From: Panorpa germanica
Lineage: Eukaryota; Arthropoda; Insecta; Mecoptera; Panorpidae
Direction: 5' to 3'
Length of the DNA stretch: 64,000 nucleotides
NCBI GenBank assembly: GCA_963678705.1
Contig: OY783208.1
Span: 6,882,001 to 6,946,000 of the forward strand
Shown here: piece after piece, positions 44,611-54,424 of the stretch
How positions within the stretch are numbered: position 1 is the first letter of the stretch
Layout of the letters: each line of letters opens with the position of its first letter
Program-made: the position numbers and the translations under genes
Notes under the pieces: model-generated
The model's input: only the letters and a program-made list of their open reading frames with translations
The model's database searches: none
Told to the model about the DNA's origin: nothing

Positions 44611-44938
44611 ATAATTGTGAAACCAGGTCCTTCGAAATTATATATCACGATACCGCTGAACTATCGAAGAAGAAACATTGCACTGAAGATTAGCTAGCTG
44701 CCATATAAGTCTACAATCTAGACAATCAGGTACGTGTCCAGCTTATCTTATTCAACATCCATTCATTTAATTTAATATCGATATACTATCATACATTTTG
44801 GATTTTTCATTACGTTTCTCTCAAAATAAAACTCATACATTTATATAAATTTATATACACTATAATACCTTTAAATAAAATTCTAAAAACTGCCATTTTA
44901 AACTCCACTTATCTCATTTTCTAATAACCGATTACAAC

Positions 44939-47900
44939 ATGTCACTACTAAAAAGATTAAAAATTAAGAGCGCTGCAATAAAGGAAGACTTATTATCACA
45001 TGATAGGTATTGCGAAACCATTGACATACACAGCAATACCTACGATTACTGTGAGATTAAGATAAGAAAGACTTCTTTTGCACCGCTTTTAGAGCAATTT
45101 AAGGATATTTCAATAGACTTAAAATTGAACAGTACTAATGAGGATAAAAGCGACGAAAAGCAAAGTGAAGTGTTAGAATTTCAAGATAAATATTTTAAAA
45201 TAATGGCCAAATATGACAAAATAATTGCTCTTGAAGAATCATCTTCACTTGTTAAGGTTAACAGCCAATCAATTGTCTCCTTGCCAAATATAGAAATACC
45301 TTCCTTCCACGGGGATATAGGGCAATGGGAGTCCTTTAAAGAAACCTTCACGAGTCTGGTGCATAACGAACCCAGTTTTGATATAATGAAAAAATTCCAC
45401 CACTTGAAGAATTCTTTAAAGGGCGATGCAGCATCGGTGCTCTATTCCTTGCAACTTATTCCGTCAAATTACGAAATTGCTTGGCAAATGTTGGTCAGGC
45501 GATTTGAAAATAAGAAATTAATAACAATACACCACCTCAAGTTCTTTATGGAAACGCCAGCAATCAGTTATCAATCAAGCTCAAAGCTAAGAAACCTAAC
45601 GGACAGTCTCACAAAGCACATTAGAGCTTTACAAACTCTAATTCCCCAAGAAATGCTTTTTGATACCCTTATAAATTATATTGCACTAAACAAATTAGAC
45701 AAAATTACTCAGACTGAATGGCACAAGTCACCCGAAGCCGCAATAGACAATCCGACCTTCACCTCACTACTAAACTTTTTATCTGACAGAGCTACATTGC
45801 TTGAAACCATGTCAGGCAATATGAAAGGACTGTCAGGTGTAAATACAAGGCAAACTTTTGTAGCCAGTCAAGCGCGAAAATGTTCTATCTGTAAAAACGA
45901 CCACCAAACTTTTAAATGCCCTGATCTATTAAAATTATCTATCTCAAATCGATACGCAGAAATAAGTGAAAGGCAATTATGTTTCAATTGCTTAAGGACT
46001 GGACACACAAAGAATGAATGCTCCTCTATTTTTCGCTGTCGGCTTTGTGATAAAAAACACCACACTATTTTGCATCAGCAACAGGATGCTGATTTTGATT
46101 CAACAACTGACCCCAACATTACATTATCAAACACCAGCCGGCTAAGTAACCATAACCCTGTTTTGTTATCAACAGCTGTTGTGCAAGTAGTTGACGCCAA
46201 TAATAAGCTGTGTACTGCTAGAGCTTTACTTGATAGTGGTAGTCAGAGTAGTTTTATATCGGAATCGCTCGCAAGGAAATTAAAAATACCACCTAACAAA
46301 AGTAACATATCAGTTCTGGGTATAAGCAGTGCAAAAACTCAAATTACTAAATCACTAACAATAAATATAAAATCCGTGCACACTCATTTTGCAACAAAAT
46401 TACACTGCCTCATTTTAAAAAAAATCACCGGAAACATTTCTTCAACAAATCAAGATCTTACCGACATTACTATACCGAAAAACGTTAGTTTGGCTGATCC
46501 ATCATTCCACAAATCTGAAAAAATTGATTTATTACTAGGCGCGGATATATTTTGGGATTTGCTGCGTGTCGGGCGCATGAGCTTGGGAAAGAACAAACCC
46601 ACGATTCAAAAGACCACCCTGGGCTGGATTGTCACAGGTTCTTACTGTAACAAAAGCAGCAGGCAACGACACTGTTACTTTTCTCAACAGCAAGAAATTC
46701 AAAATCAATTAAAATTATTTTGGGAGTTAGAATCGGTTAATAACGTAACATCACAATCAGAGGAGGAGATTGCATGTGAAACTCACTTTAAAAAGACTAC
46801 CTGTCGAAATCAAGATGGCCGTTTTGTTTGCAAAATACCATTTAAAGAACCCATTCATTTACTCGGTGAATCAAACAAAATGGCTATCAAACGATTTTAT
46901 TCACTGGAGAAAAAACTTCAGACTAACCCACAATTAAATGAGTTATATTCCACTTTTATGAAGGAGTATTTAAGCAATAAACATATGTCCTTAAACAATA
47001 ACCAAAACACCACTTCACAATCCTATTTTTTACCCCATCACGGGGTGTTAAAACCTACTAGCACTACCACCAAATTGCGGGTGGTATTTGATGGCTCTAT
47101 GAAAACCACTTCCGGATATTCCCTCAATAAATTGCAAGCAGTCGGACCTACGATACAAAATGATTTGGTATCCATCTTATTAAGATTTAGACAATTCACA
47201 TACGTTGTAGGCGCCGACATCGCAATGATGTACCGGCAAGTGCTAGTTCACGAATCCCAAAGAGACCTTCAACAAATACTTTGGAGATTCAGCCCCAAAG
47301 ACCCTTTATTATCATATAGGTTAAACACAGTCACCTACGGCACTGCTTCAGCTTCCTTTCTGGCTATTAGAAGTTTGTGTCAACTTGGGTATGATAATGA
47401 AATATCAAATCCTAGCGCTTCCAAGGCCATTTTAGAGGATTTTTATGTTGACGATCTCTTGACGGGATCCGATACTATTAACAACTTAAACATACCTCGT
47501 CACTCATTAATTATAAACCACGTAAACGTGCTATTACATAGATTTTGTGATGCCTCCGAAAAAGCATACGGAGCTTGTATATATCTAAGAAGCACTAATG
47601 TTCTCGGCAACGTTAAAATTTCACTATCGTGTGCAAAGTCAAAGGTCGCTCCTTTAAAAACTATAACCATTCCAATACTTGAGCTGTGCGCTGCCGTCAT
47701 CTTGACTAAACTGTCAACAAAAATTATCAACACACTCTCCATCAATCTATCAGACATATATCTGTGGTCTGACTCCACCATAGTACCATCATGGTCACAA
47801 CACACTCCGAACACTTTAAAGACCTTTGCGTCAAACCGTACATCAGAAATTCTATATAACATGACTTCCAATCATCATTGGCGTCATGTGAATTCTAACT

Positions 47901-48691
47901 CAAATCCGACAGATTTAGTATCACGAGGTGTAGAACCTCAAAACTTAATAGAGAATTCGCTTTGGAGGTCAGGGCCTTCTTGGCTACACAATGTAGAAGA
48001 AGCTTGGCCTACCAGCGAATTCACAATAAATCATATACCAGACATGCGTAAATGTACTACTATCAGCACTCATACCAAATTAGAAACCGATATATTTTCT
48101 TTGTATTCATCATTAAGAACACTGATGAAAACGCACATGAAGAGAGTTTTGAAAAATTCAAATTTAACGTGTTATAGTGTATTGGTACAAATTGAAGCCA
48201 AACTAAATTCACGTCCATTATACCCTATGTCCACCGATCCTTCAGACCTCCGTCCCATCACACCTGGACACTACCTGGTTGGTGGACTGTTGACAGCCCT
48301 CCCAGATGTTGATTACACAAACACTAAAATGAACAACTTACCGCGCTTCCATTTTATTCAGCAGCTTCTGCAGCACTATTGGAAACGCTGGTCAGCCGAC
48401 TACGTTAACCATCAACAACAACGACAAAAATGGAAAAGAGCCACTGGACCCAACATCACACCTGGAATGCTGGTTCTCATCAAAGAAGACAACGTTCCAC
48501 CTCTGCAATCGATACTAGGTCGTGTTGTTCATTCAATTGTTGGCTCTGACGATCAAGGTCGGGTCGTGGTCATAGCCATCCAAGGAGGACAAATTAAAAG
48601 GGCTGTAAGAAAACTAGCACCCCTGCCCGAGCAGACAAATTGGAATTCGAGCGAATCCAACGCCGGGACCATGGACGAAATCCAACAGTAA
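44939..48691 (+). CDS. BEL/Pao Gag-Pol polyprotein, 1250 aa, lacking RT thumb and integrase core
   Basis: One unbroken frame from ATG. Gag spans about 1-300; zinc knuckles follow (CSICKNDHQTFKC, CFNCLRTGHTKNEC, CRLCDKKHHTILH at 314-379). The aspartic protease has LLDSGSQSSFI (about 430-440). The reverse transcriptase has VVFDGSMKTTSGYSLN, GADIAMMYRQV and FYVDDLLTGSD (YVDD at 836-839). Only 14 residues later comes IPRHSLI and then RFCDASEKAYGACIY, the RNase H start, so the thumb/connection is gone. RNase H continues to DLVSRGVEP. After WPTSEF the zinc H2C2 and catalytic DD-E core of the integrase are absent, and the frame resumes at THMKRVLKNSN...QIEAKLNSRPL and the C-terminal domain. The stop codon lies inside the 3' LTR. 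The product cannot integrate by itself. Confidence 0.9.
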   Translation: MSLLKRLKIKSAAIKEDLLSHDRYCETIDIHSNTYDYCEIKIRKTSFAPLLEQFKDISIDLKLNSTNEDKSDEKQSEVLEFQDKYFKIMAKYDKIIALEESSSLVKVNSQSIVSLPNIEIPSFHGDIGQWESFKETFTSLVHNEPSFDIMKKFHHLKNSLKGDAASVLYSLQLIPSNYEIAWQMLVRRFENKKLITIHHLKFFMETPAISYQSSSKLRNLTDSLTKHIRALQTLIPQEMLFDTLINYIALNKLDKITQTEWHKSPEAAIDNPTFTSLLNFLSDRATLLETMSGNMKGLSGVNTRQTFVASQARKCSICKNDHQTFKCPDLLKLSISNRYAEISERQLCFNCLRTGHTKNECSSIFRCRLCDKKHHTILHQQQDADFDSTTDPNITLSNTSRLSNHNPVLLSTAVVQVVDANNKLCTARALLDSGSQSSFISESLARKLKIPPNKSNISVLGISSAKTQITKSLTINIKSVHTHFATKLHCLILKKITGNISSTNQDLTDITIPKNVSLADPSFHKSEKIDLLLGADIFWDLLRVGRMSLGKNKPTIQKTTLGWIVTGSYCNKSSRQRHCYFSQQQEIQNQLKLFWELESVNNVTSQSEEEIACETHFKKTTCRNQDGRFVCKIPFKEPIHLLGESNKMAIKRFYSLEKKLQTNPQLNELYSTFMKEYLSNKHMSLNNNQNTTSQSYFLPHHGVLKPTSTTTKLRVVFDGSMKTTSGYSLNKLQAVGPTIQNDLVSILLRFRQFTYVVGADIAMMYRQVLVHESQRDLQQILWRFSPKDPLLSYRLNTVTYGTASASFLAIRSLCQLGYDNEISNPSASKAILEDFYVDDLLTGSDTINNLNIPRHSLIINHVNVLLHRFCDASEKAYGACIYLRSTNVLGNVKISLSCAKSKVAPLKTITIPILELCAAVILTKLSTKIINTLSINLSDIYLWSDSTIVPSWSQHTPNTLKTFASNRTSEILYNMTSNHHWRHVNSNSNPTDLVSRGVEPQNLIENSLWRSGPSWLHNVEEAWPTSEFTINHIPDMRKCTTISTHTKLETDIFSLYSSLRTLMKTHMKRVLKNSNLTCYSVLVQIEAKLNSRPLYPMSTDPSDLRPITPGHYLVGGLLTALPDVDYTNTKMNNLPRFHFIQQLLQHYWKRWSADYVNHQQQRQKWKRATGPNITPGMLVLIKEDNVPPLQSILGRVVHSIVGSDDQGRVVVIAIQGGQIKRAVRKLAPLPEQTNWNSSESNAGTMDEIQQ

Positions 48692-49151
48692 TATCTTATA
48701 TGTTAAAAATCATTGTAAATTGTTTGATGTAAATAATTGTACTTGTCAGTTATTTCCCCTCTATTCCCTCACCTTAAGACATCGCACCAACCAAATCCTT
48801 TCATTTCAATCCAATTCAAATACGCATTTCTTTATCTAGTCGAACGACCTTCAAATATTTTCATTCCTTTATTCTTTACAAACCCGTTCCATTTCTGTTA
48901 TAAACAAAATACATTGTTTTAGATTTAACAAGTAAAATAAAATACTAAATTTTATTCTGTATCAAAAATATAACCAGAGCTGTAACACATAAAACTTGTA
49001 GTTGTAATTATAATTTGTAGAAATATATAAAGATATTAAGTTAAACGAAGTGTGCTGTTTCATTTAAATAATCGGTCCAAATTGGCTTACACCCAATTGA
49101 AAAGAACGTTGTACCAAGATCATCAGCGAATCGACTCTTGACAACGTTACA
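48672..49151 (+). repeat. BEL/Pao 3' LTR
   Basis: It is the same length and apparently the same sequence as the 5' LTR. The last eight sense codons of Gag-Pol (through GAAATCCAACAGTAA) overlap its first 20 bases. Confidence 0.92.
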
Positions 49152-50312
49152 CACGCCATTAAACATTTATTAACATCAATTTCAATTAAGGAAACTAGAA
49201 AAACAATGAAGAAAAAATCTAACCATAAATAAATGATTCACAACACAACTTTCACAAAACATTTCATAACTCACGTCAAAATAAACGAAACATTTGAAGA
49301 TATACAATTTTTACTTTTATTACAGGACACCTAAGTGAATATTATAATGCTGTTTTAAATACGTTAATGTTGCAAATGTTTTTAGATATTAAAATTTAAG
49401 GAGATATTAACAATTAAAATATAGTCCAAATCACGATAGTTTGGCGGCGACTTATACTTAAAAGAGGTTATAAGAGCGGTATAAATCTATAATACGATAA
49501 TGAATTTCATCTTATAATAATAATAAATATAGAAAAATAAGTGAGTCAGTGCTTTTCAGTTATATCACCGCCAAACTCTCCTAATTTCAACTATAATCAT
49601 TTGTTCACTTTAATTATTAAGCACATCTAACTTTGTACATCCACTAAGTTGCCATCTCATTTATACAACAGAGCGTAAAAGAGATGGCATACTTAACACA
49701 AAACTGTTATCCATATTACAAATAACTGACCTACTCCTGAATAGTGCGACATGTTACGTCATAAATATGGCCGACCATTTCTAGCGCTAAAAGTACAATT
49801 CAAATTTTTAATGGCTAAATGTCCGTCAACATTTAGATATTTAAACTGGACGCATGAAAACCGGACTTTTAATTTCATGTTAAGATCTTAGTTAATTATT
49901 TAAGACACTTTATTCTTTTTGCTTCAACTTTCTAAGAAGAACATCTGTTTTGTTCTTCATTGTAACGTAATAAATTCGAAATAATAAAAATTATATTAGA
50001 AATTAAACATTGAACTTAAAAAATCGATAAATTTGTTTATACTAATTACTTGACTGAGCCGGTCCATATGTCTGTGTCATGTCAACACTCTTTGCCTCAT
50101 CTAATAACATTAAAGAAATTGAAGACAACTACGCCCCAACTTAAAGATCAGGAGGAACATCTTTTTTGTTGTTAATATAGTTTATATTATTTTCTTTTCA
50201 TAAATGACCAATTATTAAAATCTTAAAGAGTACTTATTTTGATAGATATACATATTAGTAGGATAGAAGAATTTACAAACCAAAAATTTATGAGTTCATC
50301 ACCATGTCAAAT
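49152..50312. other. Rest of split MITE and 3' flank of zinc-finger gene
   Basis: 49152-49190 completes the interrupted MITE. 49190-49845 matches 30360-31015, and 49846-50312 matches the 3' flanks at 24370-24841 and 31016-31485. No separate gene. Confidence 0.65.
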
Positions 50313-51488
50313 CTATTTATATTCTTTGCTATGTTTATTTTTATGTTGTTTTAAGTAAGATGCTTGACTAAACAATTTGTTACATACATCACAAGAAAAT
50401 GGTTTCAAACCCAAATGTATGTTTTTATGTTCTTTCAAAGTAGATGACCGACGAAACGTTTTATTACATACATCACAAGAAAATGGTTTCAAACCTAAAT
50501 GTATGTTTTTATGTCGTTTTAAAGTAGATGATTGACAAAACGTTTTATTACATACATTACAAGAAAATGGCTTTAAAACTGAATGTATGTTTTTATGTTG
50601 TTTCAAAGTAGATGACTGACTAAACGTTTTATTACAGACATCACAAGAAAATGGTTTCAAACCTAAATGTATGTTTTTATGTTGTTTCAAAGTAGATGAC
50701 TGACTAAATGTTTTATTACAGACATCACAAGAAAATGGTTTCAAACCTAAATGTCTGCTTTTATGTACTTTTAAATTTGATGAATGACTAAACGTTTTAT
50801 AACATACGTTGCAAGAAAATGGTTTTAAACCTAAATGTGTGTTTTTATGTTGTTTCAAAGTAGATGACTGACTAAACGTTTTATTACAGACAACACAAGA
50901 AAAAGGTTTCAAACCTAAATGTATGTTTTTATGTTGTTTTAAATCAGATGGCCATTTAAACGTTTTATTACACTCGTTACAAGAATGTAGTTTCATTGTT
51001 GAATGCATTTGCAAATGTTTTATAATTTCTGCTTTATTCTTAAACGATTTGCTACATACTTCACAGATGTAAGGATTCAGTTTCGTTTTTACTTTGTCAG
51101 TCTGTAGTCGTTCACTATTCAGCGAAGCGTTGGGTTTTTCAAAGGTGACCTCCACATTTTCCTTACATACAGGAGAGTGTTTTAGGTGGTCTTGCAATTT
51201 GGTAGCGTCTGGAAATTCGTCCTTACAATAATCACAAACTAAAACTGATGAATCATCCATGGGCTCTAATTTGATAAAATAACTTCCAGTAGTAGTTTCC
51301 ACTGAACTATTGCCGAGTTCTTCTTTAATTTCTGTTTTTATTACAGGACATTGCTCTGCATCTTTGACAACGCGTCGTCCTTCGTTTATTTCTATTTTGA
51401 TATCTTCGTTTACTTCGGCTGGTTCCATAGGTCCATTTAACCCTACATCAATTTCTAGTTTTATTTGCTTGGATTTGTAATCCTCCAT
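50313..51488 (-). CDS. C2H2 zinc-finger protein, 391 aa, paralogue
   Basis: The start ATG at 51488, the N-terminal psi-K-x-E sites (IKLEID, IKIEIN, IKTEIK, IKLEPM), the variant finger CDYCKDEF and the first regular finger CEVCSKSF correspond to the 419-aa gene at 24842-26101. It has nine regular fingers, one fewer. Fingers differ in recognition helices: here CYKTFSHSSNLKVHKSRH and FRRSSTLKEH occur, not found in the other. Linkers are LGLKPFS, with one SVLKPFS. The frame is intact. It is probably a nuclear DNA-binding protein with partly different target preference. Confidence 0.9.
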   Translation of the reverse strand: MEDYKSKQIKLEIDVGLNGPMEPAEVNEDIKIEINEGRRVVKDAEQCPVIKTEIKEELGNSSVETTTGSYFIKLEPMDDSSVLVCDYCKDEFPDATKLQDHLKHSPVCKENVEVTFEKPNASLNSERLQTDKVKTKLNPYICEVCSKSFKNKAEIIKHLQMHSTMKLHSCNECNKTFKWPSDLKQHKNIHLGLKPFSCVVCNKTFSQSSTLKQHKNTHLGLKPFSCNVCYKTFSHSSNLKVHKSRHLGLKPFSCDVCNKTFSQSSTLKQHKNIHLGLKPFSCDVCNKTFSQSSTLKQHKNIHSVLKPFSCNVCNKTFCQSSTLKRHKNIHLGLKPFSCDVCNKTFRRSSTLKEHKNIHLGLKPFSCDVCNKLFSQASYLKQHKNKHSKEYK

Positions 51489-52840
51489 TGTAGTACAATG
51501 ATTTTAGAGTTTACTAAAAATAAAGAAATCAATTTATTACCACCATAAAGAGTATAATCTTAAAAGCGAAAGAAACCGCATGCCATAATTAAGAAAACTA
51601 AGTAGGATTAAGTTAATTTAATGTAAAACTGTATTATAAGGAATTATTCCTTCGTAAAACATTACAAAAACAAGTAAATGTGATTAGTGATAATGTTATA
51701 GCATGATTTTAGCAATTTCAATGATGTTGTTAATAATTAGTTTGTTTCGAATTAACTGACGTTTGTATCCATTATAATTAAGAAAATGAAGTAATTAATT
51801 AAATCGGTCTTTATTTAGTTAGGCTACATTTTTTGTTTTGAAAGTTGTAAAATGAACTATTGCCCTTTTGTACGTTTAATGTCCTTTTAATATAGTCAAG
51901 AGACGTACAAATGATTACGTAATAATCATTATACCACGATAAATTAAGAAATAGAGAATATTCATAATTAAAGTTGACTAATGAATGTAAAATAGATGTC
52001 ATTTATGTGGAACAACGTCGTATTATTTCTAACCTCATATTATAAATTTCACCTTTAAATCTAAAAGACTATTTTTTAATTGAAATTGAAAATTTAATTG
52101 AAATGACTATTAAGTAATGTTTTGTAATGGTAAAGTACATGTTTTGAGTACAGAACAAGCTCCATAAAACATAAAGTGCAATTGTCTTTTTACAAGTTTC
52201 AAAACATTTAATAAAGCTGAACTAAATAATTATCATTAAATCTATAATAAAATACAATTAAAAATACCTTTGTATATTAATTAACACACTATATTATTCG
52301 AATGTCCACTGCAGTTTCTTTTCGTGAAATATTACTTACAGTAATAAACAAATAGCCGTAGTGTTTTACTTGTACTTATGATAGAACTGTCAAAAGCAAA
52401 GTAGGTATTTCAGTACCCGCCATCTTAAATACATTGGGTCCAGGGATATAGTTGTGTCCTTGAAATATGTTTTACTTCTTAGGAATGCAGCACTTTTAAT
52501 AAATATTTTAAATATATTTAATAATTTAAGACAAGTACTGTATATATTTTCGTATTAAGAAATAGCGAATTTGTTCAACGCGTACATACATGCAGCTTCT
52601 TTATCAGTGCCAGAAATAGCTATATCGACCAGAGACACGTTCTTAAAAGAAAGGGAATGATAGAAATATAGATAGAATATGGGAAGAATAATTATATACT
52701 AAAATATATATGTATTTATTACACAATTCACGGCTGCAAGTATGTACAGCTTTGACAGTTGCAAACAGAGAGAGAAATAAAAGCTGATACAGAGATCTGT
52801 TTTTAACAAAAGAAATGATGCGAGTCTAGGGTGAATAATA
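51489..52840. other. 5' flank of the zinc-finger paralogue
   Basis: It is the partner of 26102-27440, including the diverged TIR element at about 51820-52210. It ends with GAATAATATAAATGACG, the uninterrupted target of Harbinger copy A. No gene. Confidence 0.65.
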
Positions 52841-52985
52841 TAAATGACGTTTTCTATTTTAGCTTCATGACATGACATTACCGACTTTTCATCTCAGCCC
52901 AAAACCTTGTATTCACACCTATCAATCCTGCCTTAAAAGTGATATTTGTTAATAACTCCTTATATATGATAGGAGATATTAGCAA

Positions 52986-53568
52986 TGGGCTTGTGTCCTT
53001 TGTCTTAGGGCCTTATTCTGTATGTTATTTTCAGCGGTGATAAAATTTCATCGCTGAATAATGACGTAACATGACTCTTATGACAGGAATGCATAAGTGT
53101 CATATGACGTCACTATTTACTCATGAAATTTTATCACCGCTGAAAATAACATACAGAATATGACCCTTAATTTCTATAGAAGTGTACTATATATTGATAA
53201 AGTGAGTTACTAGAACCTCAAATGTTCAATTATTTTTAAATAACTCCTTATATGTTAAGAGATATTAACAAATAACAAAGTCATTTTGTCTCTTTAATTA
53301 TTAAAGGATTCAACGTTGTACACATTCCAAGTGCATGTGACATCACAATCCTTGTGTAAGGTTACCAACCTTATAGATCATAAATCTCTGCCATGTGTAT
53401 TTATATATCAAAATATCAAATATTATTTACAGCTATTTCAAGGAACAATCAATTTTCAATATTATGTCTGCCTTAGCAGGGTTAAATAAAATAAAAACTT
53501 ATTATTCTTTGACTTGACTTGATTATTTGACTACCAACAGCTACAAAACATTACCACAGCATTGACCT
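52986..53568. mobile_element. MITE family 1, truncated by the Gypsy insertion
   Basis: It begins GGGCTTGTGTCC at 52987 in inverse orientation and proceeds to ACCACAGCATTGACCT at 53568, where the Gypsy LTR starts. In the full copy at 21452-22038 the sequence continues ACTCAACAAATAACTGACG. Confidence 0.85.
53008..53166. mobile_element. Small Harbinger-type MITE, complete, 159 bp
   Basis: GGGCCTTATTCTGTATG at the left and CATACAGAATATGACCC at the right, with TTA on both sides (53005-53007 and 53167-53169). The whole element is nearly palindromic (TTTTCAGCGGTGATAAAATT and its complement). It is nested in MITE family 1 and also occurs at 29625 and 43470. Confidence 0.88.
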
Positions 53569-54408
53569 TGTAACCCTACCCCCTTATATCTACTATCTAT
53601 ATATGGTGGTAGTTACTTATTTTATGAGAACGATTTTACAATCGTCTCATGCGAAGAGTTCGTTTAGAGATCTGGATCTCCTTGAGTCGGATGACCTAAG
53701 CTAATTGTGGAGGTATATATAACTATCAGGACTTATTACCTCATCTAATCATATTACATAAATATATTAGGTTTTACTTACTTTTTGTACTTTCTGCAGG
53801 CAGCTTCCTCTGCTTTGGACAATCACTTTATTTAACGCGATGCGACCGTTAACTCTAAGTACTTTTACAATTAAAACAAGGGAATCATTAACACTTAATT
53901 CTTTATTATTCAAACAATTACTTAATACAAATCTTAGTAACTTTAATAATCTTTGGGACGACTATGGCGACTAACTTAAAACCGACTGACTCTCTGGGGA
54001 TGATCTGATGGTCTGACCCCCTCTCCTTTCTTAAACTCGGTTTATATAGATTCAAACTCTTTGTTTCAAAAGATGACCTCATTTAAACTTATTCCGTCAT
54101 CATAGCTTTGGTTTTTGAGTTTGGTTTTAATATAAACATTATTTGTATCTGCACGTGCCTATGCACCAAGGAAGTTAGTTAATATTTCTCTTAAAAGTTA
54201 TTGTAAATACTAAGTCAGCATTTCTGAATATAATACTAATATGAGACATGGTCCTATCGATAAAGCTATACTTAATGTAAACAAAGTTCCCGCCAGTTAG
54301 GAGCCTAAAACTATTAAAAATACTTTGTATGTGAACCTACCAATGGTTCCTAAATAGTTAGTTAAAATATATTATCAATAATTAATGAATCTATATGGGA
54401 CTGTTACA
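53569..54408 (-). repeat. Gypsy 3' LTR (840 bp)
   Basis: In element orientation it begins TGTAACAGTCCCATATAG and ends GGGGGTAGGGTTACA. A TATATAAA box lies at 54041-54048 on the element strand, followed by a purine-rich AGAAAGGAGAGGGGG leader start. Confidence 0.9.
54041..54048 (-). promoter_or_regulatory. TATA box of the Gypsy LTR
   Basis: TATATAAA on the element strand about 360 bp into the LTR, in the usual U3 position for RNA polymerase II initiation. Confidence 0.6.
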
Positions 54409-54424
54409 TTGTTTCCCGTTTTTA
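54409..54424 (-). promoter_or_regulatory. Gypsy polypurine tract
   Basis: AAAAACGGGAAACAA on the element strand adjoins the 3' LTR. It is the expected primer for plus-strand synthesis. Confidence 0.7.

Larger units (their letters stand above)
44115..49151 (+). mobile_element. BEL/Pao LTR retrotransposon, 5.0 kb, internally deleted
   Basis: Two 480-bp LTRs (44115-44594 and 48672-49151) begin TG and end CA, and look identical base for base. A 5-bp target duplication CACGC flanks the element (44110-44114 and 49152-49156). The primer binding site and one long gag-pol frame follow the expected order. The size is well below a full BEL/Pao element because parts of pol are missing. LTR identity means the insertion is recent. 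Confidence 0.93.
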
